DNA from: Brevibacillus panacihumi W25
Lineage (GTDB): Bacteria > Bacillota > Bacilli > Brevibacillales > Brevibacillaceae
Assembly (NCBI RefSeq): GCF_000503775.1
Contig: NZ_KI629782.1
Location: forward strand, 434,001 to 498,000
Direction: 5' to 3'
Length of the DNA: 64,000 nucleotides
The number at the start of each line of letters is the position of its first letter. Positions within the stretch are counted from its first letter, which is position 1. Below the pieces are notes generated by a model. The model was given only the letters and a program-made list of their open reading frames with translations, was not told where the DNA came from and searched no databases. Made by a program: the position numbers and the translations under genes. Positions 35,157-43,843 of this stretch are shown here, piece after piece.

Positions 35157-37334
35157 TTATTTATAGACGTAAACGCTGGAGGTGCTGGCATCCCAGCCTA
35201 CTTTATAGCCAAGGTTGTCGGTGACGAAGCGCACCGGAACCATCGGCATGCCGTCTTTGAGCACGACTGGTGAAGTCAAGGTATAGGATTTGTTGCCGAC
35301 AGTCGCCTTGTCAGAACCAACGTTGAATTTCACAACTGTAGTACCGCTGATAATGGCTACTGTGTAGTTGTTCCATTGAGTGGTCAATGACAATCCTTCT
35401 TTGAAGAACTGTGCAGGCACCATCGTGGTATTTCCATTCGCCAAGTAAGGAGCTACTTTCAGTGGGTAGCTCTTGCCCGCCAATGTGTAGCTGTTCGTGC
35501 CCAGTTTAAACAACACTGCGTTGGCGGGGATGTTTGCTGGTTGTTGTGCTGCAGGTGCTGGCGTCTGTGCTGGTGCTGGTGTAGGAGTTACAGCAGGCTG
35601 CGCAGGTGCAGGCATTCCTACGCCAACAGAGCGCGCGAACAGCAAGCCTTTTTCCTCCGAAGTAAATACGCTGATGCTATAGGCGTTCTTAACATTCGGA
35701 TTGATGATGTTGGCGCTCGGGCTGATTACCACATTGGCTGCAGAACCTGCAGGCAGATCTTGCGAAGGATAGATCAGCACGTTTTGTCCGCGAACGGATA
35801 CGAAGTTGGCGGCAGTACCGTTTACAGAGACAAGTCCAGGAGCGATATAAGCAGGGACAGTATAGCCGGCAGGGAAAACAAGCTCAATGAAGTCCCGTTG
35901 TTTCGCCAGCGGGGCTCCGAGGCTCTTGATCGAAATTGTCAGTCCTGTCGCTTGACCCATCGCTGTAGAGCCCAGCACGATCGTGGCTGTATTGTTGTTG
36001 TTCACATTCGCAGGCGCTGTTGGATTCGTTGTTGTTGGCGTCGTTGGCGCTGTCGGTGTGGTCGGATTCGGATAGAGGGACGAACCCGATACCGTGAAGT
36101 CCTTCGACGTAGCCGTGCGATTGTCCACAGTCGCTTTGATATTGTAGGTGCCTGCTGTTTTCGGGTTGGTAATCCATGCACCAAAAGCGACTTCCACCTT
36201 TATGTTGCTGTCCTTGGAGAAATTGCTCGGTGCTGTAACGTACACCTTGTTGCCGGAAGCAGCTACTCGCTTGGCTGTTTTGCCATTGAGCGTGAATTCC
36301 GACGCGGACAGCATGCCTGGGATCATGTCTGCAGATGGGAATTCCAAGAGAAGCTGCTCATCCGGCAACAACTGCTTGTTGCCAAAGTCCACTTCAAAGG
36401 AATAACTGGTGCGGGCACCTGCTGTTGGGTCGGACAGACTCACCGTGAAGGAACTAGCTGTAGAGGAGCTGGAACCCGTTCCCTTGATGGAAAACTTCTC
36501 GGACGTGTATGTAGTGCCATCATACTTGATTTTAAAGGTGTAATCACCATTGGACGGCGTCACGATCCCTGCGTTTTTCAGGAATTCAAGATTGATGTAA
36601 TCGTGGCCGTTCGCACCGCTTGGCACTTCGATTTCTACTGTATTGCCATTGATACTGACATCTCTCGCGTTTTTACCATTTACTTTGACATCGCTTGTAG
36701 AGATTTTCTTAGGCAGCATGCCTTTCTCAGGGAAAGTTACGGAAATGACCTTACCTGTTTTCAGCTCGTCGCTGCCGCTCAGATCAAAATCGCCCAATTC
36801 GATAGCGGTTTTTTCATCTGGTTTTGTAGAGTCCAGGTCTACTTTGAAGTTTTTGCTGCTGCTCTTGCTGCCACTGCTGCTGGAACCGATTTTCACTTTT
36901 TCGTAGTCGGAGCTTTCTTTTTCCGTTTCTACTTCTACTCTGTAATCCCCTTTGGAATCAGGGTTGGTGATGACACCGCTGATGACGATCTCGATTTCAT
37001 CGCCTTCTTCGTAATCTTTGCTGAGCGTGATGGTAATCTCGTTATTTTTGAATGACACGCTTTTTGGCGATTTTCCGTCAACCTTGATATCGCTCTTGGA
37101 AATGCTTTTGCTAATGGAAAACTCGTCATCGAAGGTAATGTAAATCTCTTCACCGGCATCGAGATCTTCTTCGAGTTCAAAGGTAATTTCGTAATCCGAC
37201 TTCTTGTCTGCTGATGTGTTATCCGCTTCTACACTCAAATCTGTAATCGCGAAAGCTTGTGGCGCTGCCACCAGCGGCGTAGCAGCGAGCGCGGTCGCTA
37301 CGACAAGAGAAAGGGGTTTTTTACTTTTTTTCAT
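35157..37334 (-). CDS. Secreted protein with four beta-domain repeats and a copper-amine-oxidase-N-like end
   Basis: A 725-residue exported protein. Signal peptide to about residue 29 (ends AFA). Four repeats of about 115 residues follow, at roughly 30-150, 160-285, 293-412 and 440-570. Each has the plan: beta strands, DVKVNGK-like loop (DIKVDGKSPKSV, DVKVNGKNARDV, EFTLNGKTAKRV, LVSVNGTAANFV), NxxxI strand, then I-(T/N)-NP...Y. Linkers are Ser-rich or Thr/Pro-rich (PTTPTAPTTPTTTNP). The end (about 610-725) is two copper-amine-oxidase-N1-like units, DGMPMVPVRFVTDNLGYKVGWD, a wall-associated domain seen in Paenibacillaceae surface proteins. No catalytic site is evident. Function unknown; surface role likely. 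Confidence 0.85.
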   Translation of the reverse strand: MKKSKKPLSLVVATALAATPLVAAPQAFAITDLSVEADNTSADKKSDYEITFELEEDLDAGEEIYITFDDEFSISKSISKSDIKVDGKSPKSVSFKNNEITITLSKDYEEGDEIEIVISGVITNPDSKGDYRVEVETEKESSDYEKVKIGSSSSGSKSSSKNFKVDLDSTKPDEKTAIELGDFDLSGSDELKTGKVISVTFPEKGMLPKKISTSDVKVNGKNARDVSINGNTVEIEVPSGANGHDYINLEFLKNAGIVTPSNGDYTFKIKYDGTTYTSEKFSIKGTGSSSSTASSFTVSLSDPTAGARTSYSFEVDFGNKQLLPDEQLLLEFPSADMIPGMLSASEFTLNGKTAKRVAASGNKVYVTAPSNFSKDSNIKVEVAFGAWITNPKTAGTYNIKATVDNRTATSKDFTVSGSSLYPNPTTPTAPTTPTTTNPTAPANVNNNNTATIVLGSTAMGQATGLTISIKSLGAPLAKQRDFIELVFPAGYTVPAYIAPGLVSVNGTAANFVSVRGQNVLIYPSQDLPAGSAANVVISPSANIINPNVKNAYSISVFTSEEKGLLFARSVGVGMPAPAQPAVTPTPAPAQTPAPAAQQPANIPANAVLFKLGTNSYTLAGKSYPLKVAPYLANGNTTMVPAQFFKEGLSLTTQWNNYTVAIISGTTVVKFNVGSDKATVGNKSYTLTSPVVLKDGMPMVPVRFVTDNLGYKVGWDASTSSVYVYK

Positions 37335-37510
37335 GTTTTTCCTCCCATAATTGCCAAAAATAATCCAAATCTTTCAATGATCCATCCCAGTTTACCATAT
37401 TCATCACAGAGAGGAAATCTATACTAGAAAAATGATAGGCAGATCTTCCCCCTAATTGGTAAGACGATAGACCCCCAACATTTGTTACACATTTGGAAGA
37501 AAAAATTGCT

Positions 37511-37552
37511 AAAAAAGCCGCCCCTGCCATGGAAATGGCCTGGACGGCTCTT
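37511..37552 (-). terminator. Terminator of the bkd operon
   Basis: GCCG-T-CC..CCAT, loop, ATGG..GG-G-CGGC then TTTTTT on the minus strand, 11 bases past bkdB. Confidence 0.85.
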
Positions 37553-37562
37553 TCGCCATCTG

Positions 37563-38894
37563 TCAATACAATTTGGTATCCGGTCCGATGCTCTCCAAAC
37601 GCTGCTTGACGCTTTGCAAGAAACGCCCGCAGATCAGACCATCCAGTACGCGATGATCCAGGGAGAGGCACAGATTGACCATGGAGCGGATCGCAATCAT
37701 ATCGTCGATGACGACGGGACGCTTGACAATCGCTTCTACGCTGAGAATCGCTGCCTGAGGGGAATTGATAATCGGCATGGATTGTACCGAGCCGAAAGAG
37801 CCCGTATTGTTCACCGTGAAGGTGCCGCCCGACATATCATCCATCGTCAGTTTGCCGGCACGAGTGCGTGCTGCCAGATCATCTACCGACTTGGCGATGC
37901 CAAGAATCGATTTTTGGTCGGCGTCTTTGATCACAGGAACATAAAGCGCGTCCTCTGTGGCAACGGCTATCGAGATATTGATATTTTTCTTGACGATGAT
38001 TTTGTCTCCAGCCCAGGTCGAGTTCATCATCGGGTATTCCTTGAGCGACTCTACGACAGCTTTGATAAAAAACGGCAGGAAGGTCAGATTGAGTCCTTCC
38101 TTGCGCTTGAACTCATCCTTGGCCTGATTGCGGAAGTTGACCAGATTGGTCACATCGACCTCGACCATGGTCCAGGCATGCGGCGCTTCGTGCTTGCTTT
38201 GCACCATGCGGTTGGCAATCGTACGGCGAACCGCACTGACCGGAATGATTTGATCCCCTGGTGCGGCTTCGACAGACGATGCTGCAGCAGAGGCCGGCAC
38301 CGCTGTTTCGCGGGTGACTTGTGGAGCCGCGGTGTCTGAAGTCTGTACCGGAGCCGTCGCGATCGCAGGTGCTTGACCTCCAGCATCGATGATGGCCTGC
38401 ACATCTTTTCTGGTCACACGTCCGCCCATTCCTGTACCTGTAACCCGGGACAAGTCGATGCCATGCTGCTGGGCCAAATGCATGACCGCTGGCGAATAGC
38501 GCGGTTTGCCGCCGCCTTGAGCTGGCTGGGAAGGCACAGCCTTCACGTCTGCCTGCACGGAAGCAGTCGGTGCAGGTGCAGGAGAAGTCTCCTGTTGCGT
38601 CACAGCAGCAGGTTGTTCTGGAGCGGATGGGGCTGGCTCGCCGCCTCCCGCCGCACCTGTTTCTTCTATATATAAGATCAACGTTCCAATCGCTACTGTC
38701 TCGCCCTCTGCTACGACGATTTCTGTGACCCGGCCCGCCACGGTAGAGGGGACTTCAGCGTTTACCTTATCCGTACTGACTTCTGCCAACGGATCGTATT
38801 TGTTAACCGTATCGCCCACCTTCACCAGCCACTTGCTGATGGTGCCCTCGGTCACGCTTTCACCGAGCTGGGGCATGAGAACTTTTGTCGCCAT
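37563..38894 (-). CDS. bkdB: Branched-chain alpha-keto acid dehydrogenase E2
   Basis: A 443-residue dihydrolipoyl acyltransferase. The N-terminal lipoyl domain carries the lipoylated lysine K43 in VSTDKVNAEVPS. An Ala/Pro/Gln-rich linker leads to the peripheral-subunit-binding domain (RYSPAVMHLAQQHGIDLSRVTGTGMGGRVTRKDV), a second linker and the catalytic domain with LSLDHRVLDG (His414, Asp418). It transfers branched acyl groups to CoA for the branched fatty acids of the membrane. It is last in bcd-lpdV-bkdAA-bkdAB-bkdB, under the sigma-54 promoter at 43697. PDH E2 is unlikely given the bcd and bkdR neighbours. Confidence 0.95.
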   Translation of the reverse strand: MATKVLMPQLGESVTEGTISKWLVKVGDTVNKYDPLAEVSTDKVNAEVPSTVAGRVTEIVVAEGETVAIGTLILYIEETGAAGGGEPAPSAPEQPAAVTQQETSPAPAPTASVQADVKAVPSQPAQGGGKPRYSPAVMHLAQQHGIDLSRVTGTGMGGRVTRKDVQAIIDAGGQAPAIATAPVQTSDTAAPQVTRETAVPASAAASSVEAAPGDQIIPVSAVRRTIANRMVQSKHEAPHAWTMVEVDVTNLVNFRNQAKDEFKRKEGLNLTFLPFFIKAVVESLKEYPMMNSTWAGDKIIVKKNINISIAVATEDALYVPVIKDADQKSILGIAKSVDDLAARTRAGKLTMDDMSGGTFTVNNTGSFGSVQSMPIINSPQAAILSVEAIVKRPVVIDDMIAIRSMVNLCLSLDHRVLDGLICGRFLQSVKQRLESIGPDTKLY

Positions 38895-38915
38895 GCTGTA
38901 CGCTCCTCCTCGCCT

Positions 38916-39899
38916 TTAAAAATGGGCCAATTCCTTCATCGCTTCATATACTTTGTCCGGATTGAGCATAAAGAATTTTTCCATAGGGGGGCTGTATGGC
39001 ATGGCTGGTACATCGGGTCCGCACAGGCGTTTGATCGGAGCATCCAGATCGAACAAACACTTCTCTGCGATAATCGCCGCTACTTCTCCGCCAACGCCGC
39101 CTTCCTTGTTGTCCTCGTGCACGATCAGGACCTTGCCAGTCTTGGACGCAGCTTCTGCGATCGCTTCCTTATCGAGAGGATAAAGCGTGCGCAAATCAAG
39201 CACATGGACGCTGATCCCTTCCTGCTCGAGCTTTTCAGCCGCTTGCAGACAGAAGTGAAGGGCCAGACCGTACGAAATCACGGTAATGTCGCTGCCCTCG
39301 CGCTTGACGTCAGCCTTACCAATCGGCACCGTGTAATCCGTCTCGGGAACCTCGCCCTTGATCAGGCGGTAGCAGCGCTTGTGCTCGAAGAAGAGCACCG
39401 GATCCTCGTCACGAATCGCGGCTTTCAGCAAGCCTTTGGCGTCATAAGGCGTGGACGGAGCCACTACTTTCAGACCAGGCACATTGGTAAACATCGCTTC
39501 TACCGATTGCGAGTGATACAAGGCGCCATGCACGCCACCGCCATAAGGAGCGCGGATGGTAATCGGACAAGTCCAGTCGTTGTTCGAGCGATAGCGCATC
39601 TTCGCCGCCTCGCTGACGATCTGGTTGACCGCGGGCATGATGAAATCCGCAAATTGAATCTCAGCGATCGGACGCATGCCGTACGCCGCAGCGCCAATCC
39701 CGACACCCACGATTGCTGATTCCGCCAGGGGTGTGTCGATCACCCGCGCTTCCCCAAATTCTTCGATCAGACCAACCGTAGCACGGAACACGCCGCCGCG
39801 CACCCCGACGTCTTCCCCGAGTACAAATACATTGGAATCGCGACGCATCTCTTCCCGCATCGCCATCGTAATCGCATCAATATATGAGATGACTGCCAT
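38916..39899 (-). CDS. bkdAB: Branched-chain alpha-keto acid dehydrogenase E1 beta
   Basis: A 327-residue transketolase-like subunit. Motifs are FVLGEDVGVRGGVFRATVGL, ESAIVGVGIGAAAYGMRPIAEIQFADFIMPAVNQIVSEAAKMRYRS, RAPYGGGVHGALYHSQSVEAMF and the C-terminal VVHEDNKEGGVGGEV. With BkdAA it makes the alpha2-beta2 E1 that decarboxylates 2-oxoacids of Val, Leu and Ile. It lies 11 bases after bkdAA and 21 before bkdB. Length is normal and no key residue appears lost. Confidence 0.95.
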   Translation of the reverse strand: MAVISYIDAITMAMREEMRRDSNVFVLGEDVGVRGGVFRATVGLIEEFGEARVIDTPLAESAIVGVGIGAAAYGMRPIAEIQFADFIMPAVNQIVSEAAKMRYRSNNDWTCPITIRAPYGGGVHGALYHSQSVEAMFTNVPGLKVVAPSTPYDAKGLLKAAIRDEDPVLFFEHKRCYRLIKGEVPETDYTVPIGKADVKREGSDITVISYGLALHFCLQAAEKLEQEGISVHVLDLRTLYPLDKEAIAEAASKTGKVLIVHEDNKEGGVGGEVAAIIAEKCLFDLDAPIKRLCGPDVPAMPYSPPMEKFFMLNPDKVYEAMKELAHF

Positions 39900-39910
39900 C
39901 CGAATCCCCC

Positions 39911-40903
39911 CTATTCCCCGTATACGTGAGTCAGTGTCGATTCCGGCGTCGGATACGGCGCTTGTTCCGCGTACTCCGTCGCTTCATCCACTTCCTGCTG
40001 CACTCGCGCCAACAGCTCTTTTTCCTTCTCCTCGTCGAGCAAGCCGATGTCCCGCAGATAAGCGGCGAACACGATCAATGGATCTTTTTTCTTCGCTTCC
40101 TCCACTTCCTCGCGAGTACGGTATACACGGTCGTCATCGTCGCTGGAATGCGGAACGAGTCGATACATGACCGCTTCAATCAGGGTAGGTCCTTCTCCAT
40201 TGCGGGCCCGCTCCACCGCTTCCTTCATCACGCGGTATACTTCGATCGGGTCGTTGCCGTCGACACTGTAGCCAGGAAATCCGTATCCAATCGCGCGATC
40301 TGCTACACTTTCGCAAGCCAATTGCTTTTTCAGTGGAACAGAAATCGCGTACTTGTTGTTTTGGCAAAAGAAAATGACTGGCAGCTTGTGAACACCCGCA
40401 AAGTTGGCTCCCTCATGGAAATCTCCCTGATTGCTGGAGCCTTCTCCAAAGGATGTATAGACGACCAGGTCTTCCTGTCTCATTCTCCCCGCCAAAGCGA
40501 CTCCTACGGCATGCGGGACCTGCGTAGTCACCGGACTGGAGCCTGTGAGGATGTTGAATTTTTTGCCGCCGAAGTGACCGGGCATTTGGCGGCCGCCGCT
40601 ATTGGGGTCTTCCGCTTTGGCGAAGGCAGACAGCATGCAGTCACGCGCCGTCTGTCCAAATACCAGCACAAGCCCCAAGTCGCGGTAGTACGGACACAAG
40701 AAGTCCTTGTTTGGTTGCAAGGCAAAAGCGGCACCTACCTGTGCGGCTTCCTGCCCCTGGCAAGAAATGACGAACGGCACCTTGCCTGCTCTATTCAACA
40801 GCCACTGGCGTTCATCGATTTTGCGCGCCAACAGCATGTAATAATACATATCGACCACTTGCGCATCGGTAAGTCCCACTTCTTCATGGCGTTTGCTAGT
40901 CAT
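39911..40903 (-). CDS. bkdAA: Branched-chain alpha-keto acid dehydrogenase E1 alpha
   Basis: A 330-residue thiamine diphosphate subunit. The ThDP motif runs GEGSSNQGDFHEGANFAGVHKLPVIFFCQNN (GDG-type motif here GEGSS...NN). The phosphorylation-loop-like region is IEAVMYRLVPHSSDDDDRVYRTREEVE. The N-terminus has MYYYMLLARKIDERQWLLNRAGKVPF. It does the first decarboxylation in the branched-chain complex. GGAGGG precedes the ATG by 9 bases. lpdV ends 19 bases upstream. Family members for pyruvate look similar, but the operon makes this assignment secure. Confidence 0.95.
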   Translation of the reverse strand: MTSKRHEEVGLTDAQVVDMYYYMLLARKIDERQWLLNRAGKVPFVISCQGQEAAQVGAAFALQPNKDFLCPYYRDLGLVLVFGQTARDCMLSAFAKAEDPNSGGRQMPGHFGGKKFNILTGSSPVTTQVPHAVGVALAGRMRQEDLVVYTSFGEGSSNQGDFHEGANFAGVHKLPVIFFCQNNKYAISVPLKKQLACESVADRAIGYGFPGYSVDGNDPIEVYRVMKEAVERARNGEGPTLIEAVMYRLVPHSSDDDDRVYRTREEVEEAKKKDPLIVFAAYLRDIGLLDEEKEKELLARVQQEVDEATEYAEQAPYPTPESTLTHVYGE

Positions 40904-40922
40904 CGTCGGATACCCTCCTTCA

Positions 40923-42344
40923 CTAATTGTGAATCGCTTTGCCGTCTACGGCCAATGCTGCTTCCATGATCGCTTCGGACAATGTCGGATGGGGATGGAT
41001 CGTCTGTCCGATCTCCCACGCCGTCGCATCCAGCACGCGCGCCAGTCCCGCTTCCGAAATCATATCCGTCACATGCGGACCGATCATGTGCACCCCGAGG
41101 AGGTCATTGGTCTTGACGTCGACTACCAGCTTGACGAAGCCGTCATTTTCCCCTTCGATCAATGCCTTGCCCAGAGATTTGAAGCTGAATTTGCCGACCT
41201 TCACCTCAAAGCCTTGCTCGCGTGCCTCTTTTTCCGTCCAGCCGACATTCGCCACTTGCGGACGGCTGTAGGTGCATTTGGGCACCTGTGTATAATCCAG
41301 CGGATGCGGCTGCAAACCTGCCATGTGCTCGACTGCCAAAATCCCTTCGTGGGAAGCGACGTGCGCCAGCTGCAAACCGCCGATTACATCACCAATGGCA
41401 TAGATGTGAGATTCAGCCGTTTGGAAATGCTCGTTGACCACGACAGCCCCTTTTTCCACCTTGATTTCTGTCGCTTCCAGCCCCAGGTTCTCCACGTTGG
41501 CCTGTCGCCCGACGGAAACGAGAATTTTGACAGCTTCAAAGGTTTGAACACCGTTTGCCGTCTCCGCCTGAATTTTGACCTGACCGTCTCCCTTTTCTAC
41601 GGACTCAGCCAGCACCTTGGCTCCGGTCACAATCTGCACCTTGCGTTTTTTCAGCAATCGGGCCATTTCCTTGCTGACTTCCTCATCTTCCGTCGGGAGG
41701 ATGCGGTCTGCGTATTCGACTACCGTCACCTCTACTCCGAAATCATTCAGCATGGATGCCCATTCGATGCCGATCACGCCACCACCCACGATGACGACGG
41801 ACTTGGGCAGCTCTTCCCACTCCAAGGCCTCATCGCTCGTTACGACCTGTGTCCCGTCGATCGTCAGGCCAGGCAATGTCCGAGGCCGCGAGCCTGTCGC
41901 CAGCAAAAGAAAACGAGGAACGATCATTTCCTGATCTCCGTTCTCCTTCTCGATTCGCACTGCGCCTGCCTGAGGGGAAAAGATAGAGGGCCCCATGACC
42001 CGGCCGAAGCCTTCAAAGATGGTGATGCTGCCTTTTTTCATCAGAAACTGGACGCCTTTGTGCAGCTGCTCAATGATGTTTTTCTTGCGTTCCTGGACCT
42101 TGCCGAAGTCGTAGCCTACCTCTCCTGCCAGCACGCCGTACTTGTCGCTCTCCTTCAAGGTTGCGAACACTTCCGCACTGCGCAACAAGGCTTTCGAGGG
42201 AATGCATCCTTTATGCAGACAGGTTCCGCCCAGCTTTTCCTTTTCTACGATCGCGACCTTCATCCCGAGTTGGGAAGCGCGTATCGCTGCAACATAGCCT
42301 CCTGTTCCCCCACCCAGGACAACCAGATCAAACTCCTGAGACAT
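40923..42344 (-). CDS. lpdV: Dihydrolipoamide dehydrogenase (E3)
   Basis: A 473-residue FAD flavoprotein that reoxidises the lipoyl group of BkdB using NAD+. The FAD fold is LVVLGGGTGGYVAAIRASQLG, the redox cysteines are C42 and C47 in GGTCLHKGC, the NAD site is VVIVGGGVIGIEWASML, and the dimer-interface His-Glu is in HPHPTLSEAIMEAAL. ATG 42344 is preferred, 9 bases from GGGG; an ATG three codons earlier touches the site. A 161-base gap separates it from bcd upstream, where Bacillus has buk. Confidence 0.95.
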   Translation of the reverse strand: MSQEFDLVVLGGGTGGYVAAIRASQLGMKVAIVEKEKLGGTCLHKGCIPSKALLRSAEVFATLKESDKYGVLAGEVGYDFGKVQERKKNIIEQLHKGVQFLMKKGSITIFEGFGRVMGPSIFSPQAGAVRIEKENGDQEMIVPRFLLLATGSRPRTLPGLTIDGTQVVTSDEALEWEELPKSVVIVGGGVIGIEWASMLNDFGVEVTVVEYADRILPTEDEEVSKEMARLLKKRKVQIVTGAKVLAESVEKGDGQVKIQAETANGVQTFEAVKILVSVGRQANVENLGLEATEIKVEKGAVVVNEHFQTAESHIYAIGDVIGGLQLAHVASHEGILAVEHMAGLQPHPLDYTQVPKCTYSRPQVANVGWTEKEAREQGFEVKVGKFSFKSLGKALIEGENDGFVKLVVDVKTNDLLGVHMIGPHVTDMISEAGLARVLDATAWEIGQTIHPHPTLSEAIMEAALAVDGKAIHN

Positions 42345-42505
42345 GTGTGACATCCCCTTTCATCCCGGAAGCAAGCAGCGCCGGGTCTCTTCCACGCTGT
42401 ATGGAATCGCTAGTATGAATATTCGAAAGAACGTTGCGTATGTAGACCCTGACCCCTCTACCAGAGGGAGAGCAGGCCAGGGAATCGATTATGCTTCACT
42501 TTTTG

Positions 42506-43597
42506 TTAACGATGGTAAACAGTCTTGCCATTTTGCAAGAAAGTATTACGTGATTTTGCGACACTTGCGATTCTTTCTTCGGCCATGCGGTCTGCCGCCT
42601 TGTAGGAGGGAACCCCGTCCCGCTCGGCAATCTCGAATACCCGCAAGATATTGTCATAGATGGTCTCCACTTTTTTCAGCGCGCGTTCGCGATTGTAGCC
42701 CTGGAGCTCATCGGCCACGTTGATGACACCGCCCGCATTGATCACGTAGTCAGGCGCATAGATGAGGCCCATCTCGTGAATTTGATCGCCGTGTCTTTCT
42801 TCTTTCAGCTGATTGTTGGCTGCCCCCGCGATCACTTTTGCCTTGAGCAAAGGAATCGTGTCGTCGTTGATCACAGCGCCCAGCGCGCAAGGAGAGAAAA
42901 TGTCGCACTCAACACTGAAGATTTCATTGACGCCGACCGCTTTCGCACCAAAATCATTCACAGCGCGATTGACATTCTCTTCATTGATGTCCGTAACGAT
43001 CAGATGGGCGCCTTCCTCATGCAGGTGGCGGCAGAGATTGTATGCGACATTTCCGACACCTTGCACAGCCACGACGCGACCGGATAATTCATCGCTGCCG
43101 TAAGCACGCTTGGCTGCGGCTTTCATCCCCCGGTATACACCGTACGCTGTCACCGGAGAAGGATTCCCGCTGGAGCCGAATGCAGGAGATACGCCCGTGA
43201 CGTAATCCGTTTCGAGATGGATCAGGTCCATGTCGGCTACAGAGGTTCCCACGTCCTCGGCAGTGATGTAGCGCCCATTCAACCCCTGGATGTAGCGTCC
43301 GAAAGCGCGGAACAGCTCCTCGCTCTTATGCTGGCGCGGATCCCCGATAATGACGGCCTTTCCGCCTCCAATATTGAGTCCTGCAGCGGCATTTTTGTAT
43401 GTCATTCCGCGTGCAAGGCGCAAAACATCGACAATCGCTTCTTCCTCGTTTTTGTACGGCCACATGCGAGTACCGCCCAGTGCCGGGCCAAGTGTTGTAT
43501 CGTGAATACAAATGATGGCTTTGAGACCGGAATTCTGATCCTGGCAAAAAACCAACTGCTCGTAATCGTATTTTTGCATGTAATCAAAAATGCTCAA
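42506..43597 (-). CDS. bcd: Leucine (branched-chain amino acid) dehydrogenase
   Basis: A 363-residue NAD-dependent dehydrogenase that deaminates Leu, Val and Ile to the oxoacids used by the Bkd complex. The catalytic lysine motif is [13 protein letters not shown], with [23 protein letters not shown] before it; the NAD fold is [23 protein letters not shown]. The TTG start at 43597, 8 bases from GGAGG, aligns with the B. subtilis N-terminus. It is the first gene behind the sigma-54 promoter. Phenylalanine dehydrogenase is a related alternative; the operon favours Bcd. Confidence 0.96.
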   Translation of the reverse strand: MSIFDYMQKYDYEQLVFCQDQNSGLKAIICIHDTTLGPALGGTRMWPYKNEEEAIVDVLRLARGMTYKNAAAGLNIGGGKAVIIGDPRQHKSEELFRAFGRYIQGLNGRYITAEDVGTSVADMDLIHLETDYVTGVSPAFGSSGNPSPVTAYGVYRGMKAAAKRAYGSDELSGRVVAVQGVGNVAYNLCRHLHEEGAHLIVTDINEENVNRAVNDFGAKAVGVNEIFSVECDIFSPCALGAVINDDTIPLLKAKVIAGAANNQLKEERHGDQIHEMGLIYAPDYVINAGGVINVADELQGYNRERALKKVETIYDNILRVFEIAERDGVPSYKAADRMAEERIASVAKSRNTFLQNGKTVYHR

Positions 43598-43696
43598 TGA
43601 AGAAACCTCCCTAGTATCATTCAGTCTCTGCTTCGTATGTCGATCAGCCCTCTGCCAAGATGCAGGAGAGCGTGTATGACTCACTATCTACTACAT

Positions 43697-43713
43697 TGCA
43701 AGTGCCGTGCCAA
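43697..43713 (-). promoter_or_regulatory. Sigma-54 (SigL) promoter of the bkd operon
   Basis: TTGGCACGGCACTTGCA on the minus strand is a full match to YTGGCACG-N4-TTGCW. It lies 100 bases upstream of bcd and needs BkdR for open complex formation. Confidence 0.93.
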
Positions 43714-43727
43714 CAGACGAGCAGTTG

Positions 43728-43741
43728 TGAAAGCGCTTTAT
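43728..43741 (-). promoter_or_regulatory. Putative cre site between the bkd promoter and activator sites
   Basis: TGAAAGCGCTTTAT, read on the plus strand, matches the CcpA site TGAAAGCGCTTTCA at 12 of 14 positions. It lies between the -24 element and the BkdR sites, where a bound repressor could block looping. Direct test is missing. Confidence 0.5.
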
Positions 43742-43780
43742 TTTACTGGCTTTTGATACAAAATAGGATCGAGCTACCCT

Positions 43781-43826
43781 GCAATTTTTTGCATTATCAC
43801 GCAAGAAATTGCATGCAAAAATTTGC
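43781..43826 (-). promoter_or_regulatory. Three tandem GCAA-N4-TTGC sites, probable BkdR upstream activating sequence
   Basis: Three 12-base palindromic sites: 43781-43792, 43801-43812 and 43815-43826. Each is GCAA, four A/T-rich bases, TTGC. They lie 68-113 bases upstream of the -24 element and start 18 bases from the bkdR stop. The spacing suits a sigma-54 enhancer. Confidence 0.8.
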
Positions 43827-43843
43827 GCGGTTCATCTTTCTGA

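Noticed and set aside
35541-37055. A 504-codon plus-strand frame across the secreted repeat protein
   Set aside because: Shadow of a Ser/Thr/Gly-rich coding sequence; Cys/Arg-rich low-complexity product with no start site.
37321-37671. A 116-codon frame upstream of the bkd terminator
   Set aside because: It runs through the bkdB end, the terminator and the next promoter region; no binding site and no conservation signal visible.
40893-42350. A 485-codon plus-strand frame across lpdV
   Set aside because: Antisense shadow of dihydrolipoamide dehydrogenase.
43681-43843. The GCAA/TTGC repeats as a short CRISPR array
   Set aside because: Three 12-base palindromes with unequal short spacing fit regulator sites; there are no 25-40 base repeats and no cas genes.
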